Shown: piece by piece, positions 9,089 through 15,592 of the stretch
Layout of the letters: each line of letters begins with the position of its first letter
How positions within the stretch are numbered: the first letter of the stretch is position 1
Assembly: GCF_007971025.1 (NCBI RefSeq)
Contig: NZ_CP042436.1
Location: forward strand, 1,798,001 to 1,862,000
From: Mucilaginibacter ginsenosidivorans
GTDB taxonomy: Bacteria; Bacteroidota; Bacteroidia; Sphingobacteriales; Sphingobacteriaceae
Direction of reading: 5' to 3'
DNA: 64,000 nt
The notes under the pieces: generated by a model
Seen by the model: the letters and a program-made list of their open reading frames with translations, nothing else
Databases searched by the model: none
What the model was told of the DNA's origin: nothing
Translations under genes and position numbers: made by a program

Positions 9089-9652
9089 ATGGATAAATTC
9101 TGCGAAGCAACCTCTCAACTCACCCATCTTTCGGCCGAAACAAGGCAAGCGCTTGCTTCCATCGCGAAAAAGCTGGAGTTGCCAAAGGGGCACATCCTGG
9201 TAAAAGAAAATAGCGTTTGCAATAACCTTTATTTCGTGGAAGAAGGTTTAACCCGGACCTACTATTTCAAAGACGGCAAGGATGTTACCGACTGGATAAG
9301 TCCTGAAAACACTTTTGCCGTTTCCATACTCAGCTTTATCAGCCGTAAACCCGACAGTTGGATCATCGAACTTTTAGAACCTTCTGTACTCTATTCGTTC
9401 CCCCACGACAAACTGGAGCAACTTTACTCCAAATTCCACGAGGTTGAAAAGCTGGGCCGGCTGCTTGTCAGTTCGGGCCTGGTGCAATTGCAACAGAAAT
9501 TTGACGATATGCATTTCACCACAGCTGCGCAGCGTTACCAAACGCTGATGGAAACAAATCCCTCCTTTCTTCTCCGCGTACCGCTTGGCATTATTGCGTC
9601 ATACCTCGGTATGACGCAGGAAACCCTCAGCCGCATCCGTTCGCAGGTTTGA
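9089..9652 (+). CDS. Crp/Fnr-family transcriptional regulator
   Basis: This 187-residue regulator has an N-terminal cyclic-nucleotide-binding-like barrel (residues about 20-115, KGHILVKENSVCNNLYFVEEG) and a short C-terminal helix-turn-helix, IIASYLGMTQETLSRIR. The residues corresponding to the CRP/FNR recognition helix read Q-E-T-L-S-R, closer to the FNR type E..SR than to CRP. No cysteine cluster for an Fe-S centre is apparent. Many Bacteroidota members of this length lack a classical wing. It starts only 12 bases after the operon above and may be co-transcribed. The ligand is unknown. Confidence 0.88.
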   Translation: MDKFCEATSQLTHLSAETRQALASIAKKLELPKGHILVKENSVCNNLYFVEEGLTRTYYFKDGKDVTDWISPENTFAVSILSFISRKPDSWIIELLEPSVLYSFPHDKLEQLYSKFHEVEKLGRLLVSSGLVQLQQKFDDMHFTTAAQRYQTLMETNPSFLLRVPLGIIASYLGMTQETLSRIRSQV

Positions 9653-9763
9653 TTTTCTAGCGGTGTGAAAAGATGGGTCATCCGGATCAAAGTTATTTCA
9701 ATATGCTGTATGCGCCGGGTTATCCGGGTACATGTTCTTACCTGAGCAACGGGAGCCATAAAG

Positions 9764-10177
9764 GGCACGGGATTGCCAACAGGGGAAGGTCGTTAACCTG
9801 GCTCGTGGTTTAATGCCCCACAGGTGCCTTTTATTTTTGAAAGCAAAAAATAGCAGCGGGGATTATCAAGGCTGGAAGGCCTTTAGCCTAATTTATAATT
9901 TAATTCAACCCGCTGCATTTTTTTAAGCAGAAAAACAGCGCCGGGGATTATCAACAGGGGAAGGTCTTTAACCTGGCTCGTAATTTAATTCGCCCCGCCG
10001 CTTTTTATTTTTGAAAGCAAAAAATAGCAGCGGGGATTATCAACAAGGGAAGGTCTTTAACCTGGCTCATAGTTTAATTCCACCCGCTGCTTATTTTTAA
10101 ATAAAGAAAAACAGCAGCGGGGATTATCAACAGGGGAAGGTCTTTAACCTTGCTCATAGTATAATTCCACCCGCTAC
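9764..10177 (+). repeat. tandem array of five structured hairpin repeats (family A)
   Basis: Five units begin their conserved GATTATCAA-like box at 9771, 9861, 9946, 10035 and 10122, a period of 85-90 bp. Each has an outer stem (GCAGCGGG at 9853-9860 pairing with CCCGCTGC at 9909-9916; AGCAGCGGG at 10026-10034 with CCCGCTGCT at 10083-10091), flanked by A-runs before and T-runs after. An inner hairpin AGGT-CTTTA-ACCT is kept in units 3, 4 and 5, is AGGT-CGTTA-ACCT in unit 1, and becomes AGGC-CTTTA-GCCT in unit 2, a compensatory pair change. The outer stem also changes on both sides in units 1 and 3. The last unit's outer stem is partly broken. The array could be tandem small RNAs, multi-terminators or REP-like mobile palindromes; the sequence does not decide. 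Confidence 0.9.
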
Positions 10178-10373
10178 CGATCTCCAAATGATCCTAAATC
10201 GGTCGCTTTTTTCCCTGCGTTTAAAATGTCGCCCCTGCTGTAATAAACAATATTGGCAAGACGAGTAAGTGTTTGTTCGGTTTTGCCTGCCAGGATGTGC
10301 CATATAGTTTTCTTTTTCCGCCCGTCAATTATTCCACACCGGGAATGTTCTCCTTTGGGCGTTGATGCAGAAG
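10178..10373. other. intergenic stretch without recognisable feature
   Basis: Between the two palindrome families I see no open frame with coding character, no tRNA and no clear promoter. The sequence is mixed, with a CCTGCC/GGCAGG-like short word and an isolated CCCCTGCTGTAATA near 10231 that resembles a decayed arm of the neighbouring repeats. Confidence 0.4.
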
Positions 10374-10681
10374 AAACAGTAGCGGTCTGCTAATGCCAAT
10401 GAATTCATCTTAAGTTTATAACCAGTCCAACTTTTGCCCGTTTTAAAAAGACAGCAGCTGACTACCAAACGCGTAAGTCCAACCTTCAATTAATTATCAA
10501 TCCCGCTACTGTTTATGTTTTGAGTCACGATCGTCCGCTAATGCAATGCAAATCTGCGAATGGAAACTTGGAAATTTTTCAAGCGTAAACTTGTACTGCT
10601 ATTCATGGTGCTGAAAAACAGCAGTAGATTACCAAACACGATGAGTCCGACTCAGTTTAATTTTTAATCCTCCTGCTGTTT
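10374..10681 (+). repeat. second family of palindromic repeats (family B)
   Basis: AAACAGTAGCGG at 10374-10385 is the perfect inverse of CCGCTACTGTTT at 10503-10514. AAACAGCAG at 10616-10624 is the inverse of CTGCTGTTT at 10673-10681. Inside both copies of the smaller hairpin (starting 10451 and 10616) a shared core GA(C/T)TACCAAAC, then AGTCC and a TTAAT-rich right side, recurs. A further word, GCTAATGC followed by AATG, recurs at about 10388 and 10535. The core resembles family A (GATTATCAA, TTTAATT), so the families may be related. The block ends about 85 bases from the 3' end of the DEDD recombinase gene. Confidence 0.7.
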
Positions 10682-10766
10682 ATATCATGGGTTAATACGT
10701 CCTATCGGCCGTTAAGGCGGTGCCAGGCAGATGGAGCATGATTTGTGTTCGATAGCTGATAATTGC

Positions 10767-11807
10767 TCAGGCTGTCCTCCTTTCATACAACCGGTTCTGC
10801 CGCACACAGGCGTACACCCGCAGGATCAGTTTTGACCGGAGTGCGTTGATAACCGCTCTTTTTGGCTTTCCTTCACCCTCGGTCTTGCGTTCATAGTATT
10901 GTTTTAACTGCTGGTCGGCCTTCCTGCAGTTCAACGCACAAATGTGCAGCAGGGCCTTCATACGTTTGTTTGCATACTTCGAAATGCGGGCTTTGCCGGT
11001 GTAAGTCCCGGATTCATTTTTGAACGGGGCGACGCCCGCATAGCAGGCAAATTTCTTTGGACACGTAATATTGCGGAATTCGTTGGTGCTGATCAGCATC
11101 TGTATAGCGGTTATGCGCCCGACACCCGGGACGGATTCTATGATTGCCCGCAGCCTTTTGAGTTCCGCATCGGCGTCGAGCAGCCGGTCAATCGCTGTTT
11201 CCATTCCCTCCAGGTCTGCTTTCATGGCAGTCATCGTGCGCCGGCACAACTGCTCATTCTGACGATGGAGCCCTTTTTTTATAAAAATGCGCTGATCGGC
11301 AACGGGTTTGTTCATCGCCAGGATATTGGAAAGCAGGCGGTTCCTGAGCGAGAACAGGGCGGCAAGTTCGGCGATGACCGGGCGGCGGGCGCTCTGTAAG
11401 CGTAAGTCCCCCTGGTTTTTCCTGCAGTATTGTGCGATCCGGATCGCATCGGTCTTATCATCTTTGCCGCGCATCAGCCCCATCGACCGCTTAATGTGCA
11501 GCGGGTTTTCGATGACCAGGTCCGCTTTCGACTTTCGCAGCACTTCACTGAGGTGGTTGCCGTATATGCCCGTAGATTCCATGCAGAACAAGGCCCGGGT
11601 TAAGGTGAAGCCGCTGATCTGTTTTAACTGCTGCAGAAATTCCAGGATGGCTTCCGGGGTATTTATATGTGTTTCATGAAAAAGCAACCGGCTTTGGTTC
11701 AGCACCGCATAGTCCAATTTTCCTTTGGAAACGTCGACACCCACGAAGTGGGTATATTTTTTCCCCCGTTTTTTAATTGGCACCGGGAGGCCTGTGTCAT
11801 GCTCCAT
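10767..11807 (-). CDS. IS110-family transposase (DEDD recombinase)
   Basis: This 346-residue protein has an N-terminal RuvC-like DEDD domain (FVGVDVSKGKLDYAV; FCMESTGIYG; GKDDKTDAIRIA) and a C-terminal Transposase_20 domain (SVPGVGRITAIQMLI; FACYAGVAPFKNESGTYTGKA) with the conserved serine in NESG. Both catalytic halves appear intact. IS110 enzymes insert circular intermediates guided by a bridge RNA encoded in the element's non-coding end. No terminal inverted repeats are obvious, as expected for this family. The element's borders cannot be set from one copy. The gene faces the palindrome block with its 3' end and a small XRE gene with its 5' end. Confidence 0.93.
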   Translation of the reverse strand: MEHDTGLPVPIKKRGKKYTHFVGVDVSKGKLDYAVLNQSRLLFHETHINTPEAILEFLQQLKQISGFTLTRALFCMESTGIYGNHLSEVLRKSKADLVIENPLHIKRSMGLMRGKDDKTDAIRIAQYCRKNQGDLRLQSARRPVIAELAALFSLRNRLLSNILAMNKPVADQRIFIKKGLHRQNEQLCRRTMTAMKADLEGMETAIDRLLDADAELKRLRAIIESVPGVGRITAIQMLISTNEFRNITCPKKFACYAGVAPFKNESGTYTGKARISKYANKRMKALLHICALNCRKADQQLKQYYERKTEGEGKPKRAVINALRSKLILRVYACVRQNRLYERRTA

Positions 11808-11818
11808 TATTATTAATT

Positions 11819-11856
11819 GTATCTATTAAAGATACAAATGTATCTATATTAGATAC
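11819..11856. promoter_or_regulatory. twin palindromic operators between recombinase and XRE gene
   Basis: Two palindromes of the form GTATCT-N5-AGATAC lie at 11819-11835 and 11840-11856. Their centres are 21 bp apart, two helical turns, so bound dimers would sit on one face. The nearer is 12 bases upstream of the recombinase ATG, so it would block its promoter or leader. The divergent XRE gene is the natural candidate to bind here. Confidence 0.7.
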
Positions 11857-11930
11857 AAAAACAAATTTTGCGGGGGATTTTTTTTTTGTGATGTAACTTG
11901 AGTGGAATTTTCAATACAACCGCCGGCTGC

Positions 11931-12164
11931 ATGACCAATATAGGGCTATACCTGAAGAAAAGATCTGTGAATCTGTCGGACGTGTCGCGGAAGACGGGTT
12001 TGGGTCGGTCCAGGCTAAGCAAACTGTCCATTAATCCGAATACCAGGGTGACAGCGGAGGAACTTTATAAGATCGCTCTGGCAATTCAGGAAGACCCCGG
12101 GGAGATGTTCAGGGAGCTGTTTGCCGGGCTCAGCCTGGTAAACTTTCAGGATAACGATGTTTAG
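11931..12164 (+). CDS. small XRE-family helix-turn-helix protein
   Basis: This 77-residue protein is essentially one Cro/C1-type HTH domain: IGLYLKKRSVNLSDVSRKTGLGRSRLSKL, then VTAEELYKIALAIQEDPGEMF. I start it at the ATG at 11931; a TTG at 11898 would add 11 residues without homology value. It is divergent from the DEDD recombinase with paired operators in between, so it is probably an autoregulator and recombinase repressor. This is inference from layout. Confidence 0.75.
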   Translation: MTNIGLYLKKRSVNLSDVSRKTGLGRSRLSKLSINPNTRVTAEELYKIALAIQEDPGEMFRELFAGLSLVNFQDNDV

Positions 12165-12278
12165 TGCTGATTTCAATTGGTTAGGATAATTTATCTGGCG
12201 GGTGAAACGGCGGATGTTGCTTAACTAAGCTAAGGACTCTGGTCTGAAGTAAACCCTTCTTTAAACGATGACCTGAAA

Positions 12279-12950
12279 ATGGATCTCAACCCGATATGGC
12301 TTACACTCGAACTGGCTGCTATCACCACTTTGGTGTTACTGATCATCGGGCTGCCCTTAGCTTACTGGTTATCTAAAAGACGTTCGATATTCAAGATCGT
12401 CATTGAGGCTATTATCACGATGCCGCTGGTGCTGCCGCCATCGGTGCTGGGGTTTTACCTGCTGCTGGCCTTTAGCCCGCAGCACGGCATTGGCAAGTGG
12501 CTGCATAACACGTTCGATCTGCAGCTGGTGTTTTCCTTCCAGGGTTTGGTGCTGGCCTCTGCCATTTACAGCCTGCCGTTTATGATCGGTCCCATCAAAT
12601 CAGCTTTGCAACAACTGCCGGTTTCGCTGTCCGAGGCTTCCTGTACCCTGGGCAAAACGGAGTGGCAAACTTTTGTTCATGTTTTACTGCCCAACATCCG
12701 TGCTTCGGTATGGACGGCTGCCATCCTTACCTTTGCCCATACCCTGGGCGAATTTGGCGTAGTGCTGATGATAGGCGGTAATATACCGGGGGTTACCAGG
12801 GTGGCATCTATAGCCGTTTATGATTCGGTGGAGAACATGGATTATCACTCGGCAAATATTTATTCGCTCATCCTTTTTAGCATCACGTTTGCGATGGTAA
12901 TAGCCGTTTTTGTTTTCAATAAATATAAAGCCAATAGCCCGCTGGAATGA
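12279..12950 (+). CDS. modB: molybdate ABC transporter permease ModB, isolated
   Basis: This 223-residue inner-membrane permease has about five transmembrane segments and the BPD_transp_1 EAA loop (EASCTLGKTEWQTFVHVLLPNI) followed by HTLGEFGVVLMIGGNIPG, the ModB signature. Length matches the family. ModB normally works with periplasmic ModA and ATPase ModC, usually encoded in order modA-modB-modC. Neither partner is adjacent: upstream lies the XRE/IS110 module, downstream a GC-rich palindrome and mobile genes. Either the partners are elsewhere or the operon was split by insertion. The permease itself appears intact. Confidence 0.92.
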   Translation: MDLNPIWLTLELAAITTLVLLIIGLPLAYWLSKRRSIFKIVIEAIITMPLVLPPSVLGFYLLLAFSPQHGIGKWLHNTFDLQLVFSFQGLVLASAIYSLPFMIGPIKSALQQLPVSLSEASCTLGKTEWQTFVHVLLPNIRASVWTAAILTFAHTLGEFGVVLMIGGNIPGVTRVASIAVYDSVENMDYHSANIYSLILFSITFAMVIAVFVFNKYKANSPLE

Positions 12951-13064
12951 TCCGCGCTGTCGGTTCCCGGAGCAAGTGCATTGATGAAAGATTAATAGGT
13001 TTGCAATCCGATCTGCAGATGGTTTGCTTTGTTCGGCGACCACGGCCGCCGCAGCCGTTCAGCT

Positions 13065-13206
13065 GGTTGCGATGCGGCCAGGGCAGGTTCATCGCCGCTT
13101 TGCGCGCTCCGCGCACGCCGCGGCGGTTCACCCGCCTAGGCCGCCGAAGCAACCGCCATGCTTTAGGCTGCGCTTCGCCGGCGCGGGCGCTAAAGCGACC
13201 CCGCAC
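13065..13206. repeat. GC-rich nested cruciform palindromes
   Basis: GGTTGC-gat-GCGGCC at 13065-13079 mirrors GGCCGC-cgaa-GCAACC at 13139-13154, with inner arms around a central GCGCG-ctc-CGCGC hairpin. A second palindrome, GCTTTAG at 13160-13166 and CTAAAGC at 13200-13206, follows. In 13081-13140, 45 of 60 bases are G or C, far above the flanks. Overlapping open frames here are by-products of the high GC. The block sits between modB and the mobile genes and may mark the element's left end. Confidence 0.75.
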
Positions 13207-13241
13207 CGGCCAAAATCAGGGCAGTTGCTTGGTTATTTGGT

Positions 13242-13661
13242 TCAGAAGGTTTCCTCGGGGCGCTCAACGATATAAACGGTTTCACTTTTGGAAATGTGGT
13301 AGCCCATGTCGAAGCAATAGCGTTCGATATCCCCATCCGGCGTCATGATCTCGCTGGTGAAAAATTTGAGGTTAAAACCGCGCCCGATCAGGTCGCGCAG
13401 CGGCAGCTCATCGCCAAAGTACCGGTTATGGTAATAAAGGATGGTCCGGTTTTTCAGCAAGACCTGGTAAATGCGCCGTGTATCCCGGGTCTCGTTTTCC
13501 AGGTAGGCGGGTTCCGCTGCCGGTTTCTTCTTCGGCTTGCGGTTGTTATAGGCGGTGCGGCAAAGATCGTTGCAAAACTTGCGGTCGCGGCGTCCCGGCC
13601 CGAGCGGCATACCGCATTCCGCGCAGGTGTTTTCAGGGTTCTTTGGCAATTGTTCGCCCAT
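13242..13661 (-). CDS. Zn-ribbon protein of unknown function
   Basis: This 139-residue protein has an N-terminal zinc-binding module CAECGMPLGP...FCNDLCRTAYNN (two CxxC-like pairs, residues about 12-40), resembling DUF2116-type treble-clef ribbons, a Lys/Pro-rich linker and a C-terminal domain of about 85 residues with RRIYQVLLKNRTIL and a GYHISKSETVYIVER end. The start is taken at ATG 13661 just before the zinc module; the frame runs on to 14117, but that extension is the antisense shadow of the next gene. It is probably DNA-binding and part of the mobile element cargo. Confidence 0.75.
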   Translation of the reverse strand: MGEQLPKNPENTCAECGMPLGPGRRDRKFCNDLCRTAYNNRKPKKKPAAEPAYLENETRDTRRIYQVLLKNRTILYYHNRYFGDELPLRDLIGRGFNLKFFTSEIMTPDGDIERYCFDMGYHISKSETVYIVERPEETF

Positions 13662-13775
13662 AGCGTTGAGGTATCGGCTGTGACTTAAACGGATATAAAC
13701 GTTTAAATAACAGCGTTTGCTATATTTTGATTTCCGGGTAGGGGAATTTTGTGCTTTATATTCAAACACTTGGTC

Positions 13776-14366
13776 ATGGAAACAGCACGCAAAACTGAAT
13801 ACCCCAATCTGCTGAGCGAAAGCTTCGGGCACGGGAAGAAACACTATTTTATTGATGTCAAGAAGGCGTTGAACGATACGCATTTCATCCTGTTCACTTC
13901 CAGCGAGGAATACGCGGAAAAACAATATCACCGGCAAACCATCCAGTTGTGGGAAGAAGACCTGGCCTTTTTCGTGGAGGCGCTTTCCATGGTATTGGCG
14001 GAGATTATCTGCGGCGACGGGCCGCGGCCTTTTACCCGTCCGGAATTGAAAGTGGTCGAAGACCCTAAAGGAATGCAGGCCATACCGGCGGAGGACCGTC
14101 CGCGGGAAAAACTGCATGCTTTCGGCGCGGCGTCCTTGTCAAATGCTGAACTGCTGGCGATCCTGTTCTGCACGGGCAGTTCGGAATTGTCGGTGCTGGA
14201 CCTTTGCCAAAAGATCATGCGCTCGGTGAAGGATGATGCTTCGCGCCTGTTGACGCGGACGACCGGGGACCTGTGCCGGTTCCGGGGCGTGGGTACGGCG
14301 AAAGCGGCAACGCTGCTGGCCGCGCTGGAACTGGGTCGGCGGGCTTTCCTTTCCCAAACCACCTGA
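13776..14366 (+). CDS. PUR-alpha-like (DUF3276) / RadC N-terminal domain fusion
   Basis: This 196-residue protein joins two modules. Residues 21-78 (KKHYFIDVKKALNDTHFILF...ALSMVL) look like the PUR-alpha-type nucleic-acid-binding fold of DUF3276. Residues 102-190 (IPAEDRPREKLHAFGAASLS...CRFRGVGTAKAATLLAALELGRR) match the N-terminal helix-hairpin-helix region of RadC/UPF0758 proteins. The RadC C-terminal MPN/JAB metalloprotease domain is absent; the frame stops right after the HhH. The start is ATG 13776 rather than an upstream TTG. A DNA-processing role in the mobile element is likely but unproven. Confidence 0.78.
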   Translation: METARKTEYPNLLSESFGHGKKHYFIDVKKALNDTHFILFTSSEEYAEKQYHRQTIQLWEEDLAFFVEALSMVLAEIICGDGPRPFTRPELKVVEDPKGMQAIPAEDRPREKLHAFGAASLSNAELLAILFCTGSSELSVLDLCQKIMRSVKDDASRLLTRTTGDLCRFRGVGTAKAATLLAALELGRRAFLSQTT

Positions 14367-14487
14367 AGTTTTTAAGGCAAAGGTAGCGCGGCCCTATCCT
14401 GCCCGTCAAGGGTATATGAACCGCGGCTCCGCCGCGGCCCTTGACGGACAAGCGAACCGCGAAGTGGGGCCCTTAAAACACTTCAGG
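14362..14487. other. nested inverted repeat with RP4-like nic sequence (candidate oriT)
   Basis: Outer arms CCTGAAGT..TTAAGG at 14362-14377 and CCTTAAAACACTTCAGG at 14471-14487 enclose perfect inner arms CCGTCAAGGG (14403-14412) and CCCTTGACGG (14438-14447), and a core CCGCGGC-tcc-GCCGCGG (14421-14437). Directly left of the inner arm, 14392-14405 reads CCCTATCCTGCCCG, which matches the MOBP nic consensus YATCCTG^Y as found in RP4. The element also encodes a MOBP-type relaxase. It may alternatively be a terminator or a palindromic MITE, since the left arm contains the stop of the preceding gene. Confidence 0.5.
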
Positions 14488-14489
14488 TT

Positions 14490-15068
14490 ATGGAAAAGTT
14501 CGAATTAACCCTTCAATCCCAGCCCGCCATCGACGCATATATCGCCGATTCTCATTTGATGCCCGATGAAAAAGCTATTCTGGCGGAAATAACAGATGTG
14601 ATCGCTGCCGGCGACGCAAAGCAATTAAACTGGTTTGCCGGTTTTGGCGACAGCTTCCGGGCCATATTGATGAATGTAAACCATTACCGCAAAGGCCTTG
14701 AGTTCGGATTTACAGCAATCGCCTTTACCGGGTACGGCTGGTTCGCAGCGCCGCAGTTCCTGGACTTTGAACTCATCAGATTCGAGCGGAGCGAGATCAG
14801 GATCGGGCGCGGCCCAAACGGCCTTTGGGCCTATGCGAAATTTTCAGATTACGGCTGTGCGGGTGGCGGCGGGCCGCTTTGTGTGTTCTGCAAGAAATAC
14901 CCGAGCCGGGAGGCGGTACTGGATGCCGCGCTGTCAGAACTAAAAGCGGATTTTACGAAATATTTGAATCATTCGGATACAACCAATTATAAACAGGACG
15001 TAGTACAGAAAACATTGAAAGCGATTGCTGCCTACCAGGTGGGCCGGGTACAGTTAAACCTGTTCTGA
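14490..15068 (+). CDS. hypothetical protein of mobile element
   Basis: This 192-residue soluble protein has no signal peptide or membrane segment. The middle carries a GxGRGPNGLWAYAKFSDYGCAGGGGPLCVFCKKY stretch with three cysteines, one pair as CVFC, which may bind metal. The C-terminus reads AAYQVGRVQLNLF. I do not recognise the family. It begins two bases after the palindrome's right arm, so its leader could form that hairpin. The ATG at 14490 is the first in frame. Confidence 0.65.
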   Translation: MEKFELTLQSQPAIDAYIADSHLMPDEKAILAEITDVIAAGDAKQLNWFAGFGDSFRAILMNVNHYRKGLEFGFTAIAFTGYGWFAAPQFLDFELIRFERSEIRIGRGPNGLWAYAKFSDYGCAGGGGPLCVFCKKYPSREAVLDAALSELKADFTKYLNHSDTTNYKQDVVQKTLKAIAAYQVGRVQLNLF

Positions 15069-15160
15069 CAGGCTTTTTTGATAGCATTGCATAAAGCCGC
15101 CGGCGAGTGCCTCACCGACATCCGCTTCAACTGAAATAATTACCGTATCGATAGCATGAA

Positions 15161-15183
15161 CAGGCCGGCGGTCAGCCGGCCTG
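15161..15183. terminator. hairpin between convergent genes
   Basis: CAGGCCGGC at 15161-15169 pairs with GCCGGCCTG at 15175-15183 across a 5-base loop. It lies between convergent genes ending at 15068 and 15189. The 9-bp GC stem fits a two-way terminator, although T-runs are weak. Confidence 0.55.
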
Positions 15184-15188
15184 TGGCA

Positions 15189-15467
15189 TTATTTCTGGAG
15201 CGCCTTTAGCTTATCCTGCAATTGTTTCAACCCGGCTTTTTCCAGGCATTCATCACTGAATTTTTTAAGTGCGCCAATATCTTCGGCTGGCACTATTCCC
15301 ACCAGATCGTCGCCGACGGTAGCACCTTCCTTCAAACTTCGCTCGATCACACCGCTTAAAAGCAGCACGGTCTTCCGGCTGATCTTCTGGTCGATCTTTA
15401 CGGCTTCATTCATACCCGGACTACATAACAAGGTTTCGTAGACCGTTCCCAATACATCTTTTCCCAT
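15189..15467 (-). CDS. small hypothetical protein
   Basis: This 92-residue, mostly helical, soluble protein begins MGKDVLGTVYETLLCSPGMNEAVKIDQKISRKTVL and ends with a Lys/Leu-rich helix LKQLQDKLKALQK. I recall similar small proteins in Sphingobacteriaceae mobile islands but know no function. It is divergent from the primase gene, with a CRP-type palindrome just upstream of its ATG. Confidence 0.65.
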   Translation of the reverse strand: MGKDVLGTVYETLLCSPGMNEAVKIDQKISRKTVLLLSGVIERSLKEGATVGDDLVGIVPAEDIGALKKFSDECLEKAGLKQLQDKLKALQK

Positions 15468-15481
15468 GGTCGAAAATTTTA

Positions 15482-15497
15482 TGTGATCAATGTCACA
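15482..15497. promoter_or_regulatory. CRP-type palindrome TGTGA-N6-TCACA
   Basis: A perfect TGTGA (15482-15486), six bases, TCACA (15493-15497) palindrome sits 15 bases upstream of the ATG of the 92-residue gene and about 95 bases upstream of the primase start. The spacing equals the classical Crp site. Which regulator binds is unknown; the Crp/Fnr protein at 9089 has a different recognition helix from E. coli CRP. Confidence 0.5.
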
Positions 15498-15592
15498 AAG
15501 GTAGTTGCGCTGATTTAAACGATCCTCATTAAAATATGGGGAGGATAGGTGAATGTGATTTAGGCCCTCTACTTTTGGTTTTAATTAATGAG

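Noticed and set aside
9764-10177. CRISPR array reading of the tandem repeats
   Set aside because: Similarity extends through most of each 85-90 bp unit, there are no unique spacers of constant size and no cas genes. The pattern is one of whole hairpin units.
9764-10681. Integron attC array
   Set aside because: No integron integrase and no cassette genes between the palindromes, and the GTTRRRY-type boxes are not present in the expected arrangement.
10944-11679. Plus-strand frames inside the recombinase gene
   Set aside because: They are antisense shadows of a well-supported DEDD transposase.
12279-12950. modB as a pseudogene
   Set aside because: Length and all transmembrane and EAA-loop features match the full-length family; only its partners are missing.
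12916-13348. Overlapping frames in the GC-rich block (12916-13206 minus, 12947-13348 plus, 13024-13275 plus)
   Set aside because: High G+C removes stop codons here. Composition is Arg/Pro/Ala-rich and the region is explained by palindromes.
13242-14117. 291-residue minus-strand protein
   Set aside because: Its first half is antisense to the PUR/RadC gene. The Zn-ribbon protein starts at ATG 13661.
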